Part shown: positions 6,081-6,287 of the stretch, one piece after another | Layout of the letters: each line of letters opens with the position of its first letter | Position numbering within the stretch: position 1 is the first letter of the stretch | NCBI GenBank assembly: GCA_003663565.1 | Contig: QMTT01000059.1 | Coordinates: 1-6,287, forward strand | DNA from: Thermoplasmata archaeon | GTDB lineage: Archaea; Thermoplasmatota; B47-G6; B47-G6B; 47-G6 | Direction: 5' to 3' | DNA length: 6,287 bases | Translations under genes and position numbers: made by a program | The notes under the pieces: generated by a model | Database searches by the model: none | Seen by the model: the letters and a program-made list of their open reading frames with translations, nothing else | What the model was told of the DNA's origin: nothing

Positions 6081-6092
6081 AAACTTTAAATA
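6079..6092 (+). promoter_or_regulatory. Leaderless promoter of the IS607 recombinase
   Basis: BRE-like GTAAAC followed by TATA box TTTAAATA (6085-6092). The box centre is about 28 bp before the ATG at 6117, so the transcript should begin at or within a few bases of the start codon. No Shine-Dalgarno sequence precedes the ATG, in keeping with leaderless translation. Confidence 0.6.
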
Positions 6093-6287
6093 AGTTTTAT
6101 GATGTTGTACTTATATATGGAGAAGCTCTACAGACTTGGTGAAGCAGCAAAAATCCTCGGTGTTTCTGTAAGCACGTTGAGAAGATGGGATATGGAGGGG
6201 AGAATAAGGCTTGTGAGGACTCCTGGTGGACAGCGGAGAGTCCCCGAGAGCGAGATAAAGCGTCTTCTTCATCTAAGAGAGGAGAAG
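6085..6287 (+). mobile_element. IS607-family insertion sequence, left part only
   Basis: The recombinase gene and its promoter mark the left part of an IS607-type element running off the right edge. These elements lack terminal inverted repeats and target duplications, so the true left end cannot be set by eye; it should lie somewhere upstream of 6085. A tnpB gene usually follows the recombinase and would lie outside the window. Confidence 0.6.
6117..6287 (+). CDS. tnpA: IS607-family serine recombinase (TnpA), N-terminal domain, partial
   Basis: The 57 visible codons run open to the window edge and form a MerR/excisionase-like winged helix-turn-helix: [20 protein letters not shown] (5-24), then [19 protein letters not shown] (25-43) and [14 protein letters not shown]. 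The [18 protein letters not shown] start and the TPGGQRRVP wing are the hallmark of IS607 TnpA proteins, in which this DNA-binding domain precedes the serine-recombinase catalytic domain. That catalytic part, with its active serine, is beyond the edge; the full protein is usually about 190-210 residues. Members cut and rejoin DNA with little target specificity, through a circular intermediate. A plain MerR-like regulator has a similar fold, but the wing sequence favours the transposase. The ATG is supported by the leaderless promoter. Confidence 0.85.
   Translation, partial: MEKLYRLGEAAKILGVSVSTLRRWDMEGRIRLVRTPGGQRRVPESEIKRLLHLREEK

Overview
The window looks like chromosomal DNA of a hyperthermophilic archaeon, probably a member of the Thermoproteota (crenarchaea). 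Reasons: GGTGA-type Shine-Dalgarno sites, TATA-box promoters of the archaeal type (TTTAAATA, TTTATAAA), heavy use of ATA/AGG/AGA codons, a lipoprotein signal peptide followed by a poly-glycine linker, an MCM-free carbohydrate ABC operon of CUT1 type, and an IS607-type recombinase with an apparently leaderless promoter. I cannot fix the genus from sequence alone. The Thermococcales glycolytic motif TATCAC-N5-GTGATA is not seen in front of the transporter, which argues weakly against Thermococcus/Pyrococcus.

Region 1 (1-4123, minus strand) is one operon read right to left: a 547-residue lipoprotein solute-binding protein, a MalF-like permease, a MalG-like permease and a MalK-like ATPase cut by the window edge. 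Spacing is tight (17 bp, a 1-bp TGATG overlap, 17 bp), and each gene has a GGTGA-type ribosome site. Together they make a CUT1-family ATP-driven importer for a sugar or oligosaccharide. The exact substrate cannot be read from the sequence.

Region 2 (4124-4907) carries divergent control signals and then no protein gene. On the minus strand there is a probable TATA box, a 13-bp palindrome beside it, and a 20-bp inverted repeat against the ribosome site of the binding protein. On the plus strand a TATA box at 4360-4366 sits about 25 bp before a GC-rich, strongly foldable stretch (about 4390-4740). I read this stretch as a structured RNA, most likely an orphan omega-RNA or right-end relic of a TnpB-bearing IS200/IS605/IS607 element. 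The TnpB protein itself is missing. Two pyrimidine-rich hairpins of right-end type lie at 4635-4670 and 4775-4806.

Region 3 (4908-5477, plus strand) is a short GT-A family 2-like glycosyltransferase with its own promoter. A third right-end-like hairpin follows it at 5523-5556, next to a T-tract that may end its transcript. So the gene is bracketed by transposon-type ends in the same orientation.

Region 4 (5478-6116) is about 640 bp of AT-rich DNA with no convincing gene, holding a perfect 9-bp inverted repeat. Region 5 (6117 to the end) is the N-terminal MerR-like DNA-binding domain of an IS607-family serine recombinase. Its catalytic part, and the TnpB that usually follows, lie beyond the window. 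The right half of the window is therefore an insertion-prone zone next to a conserved metabolic operon.
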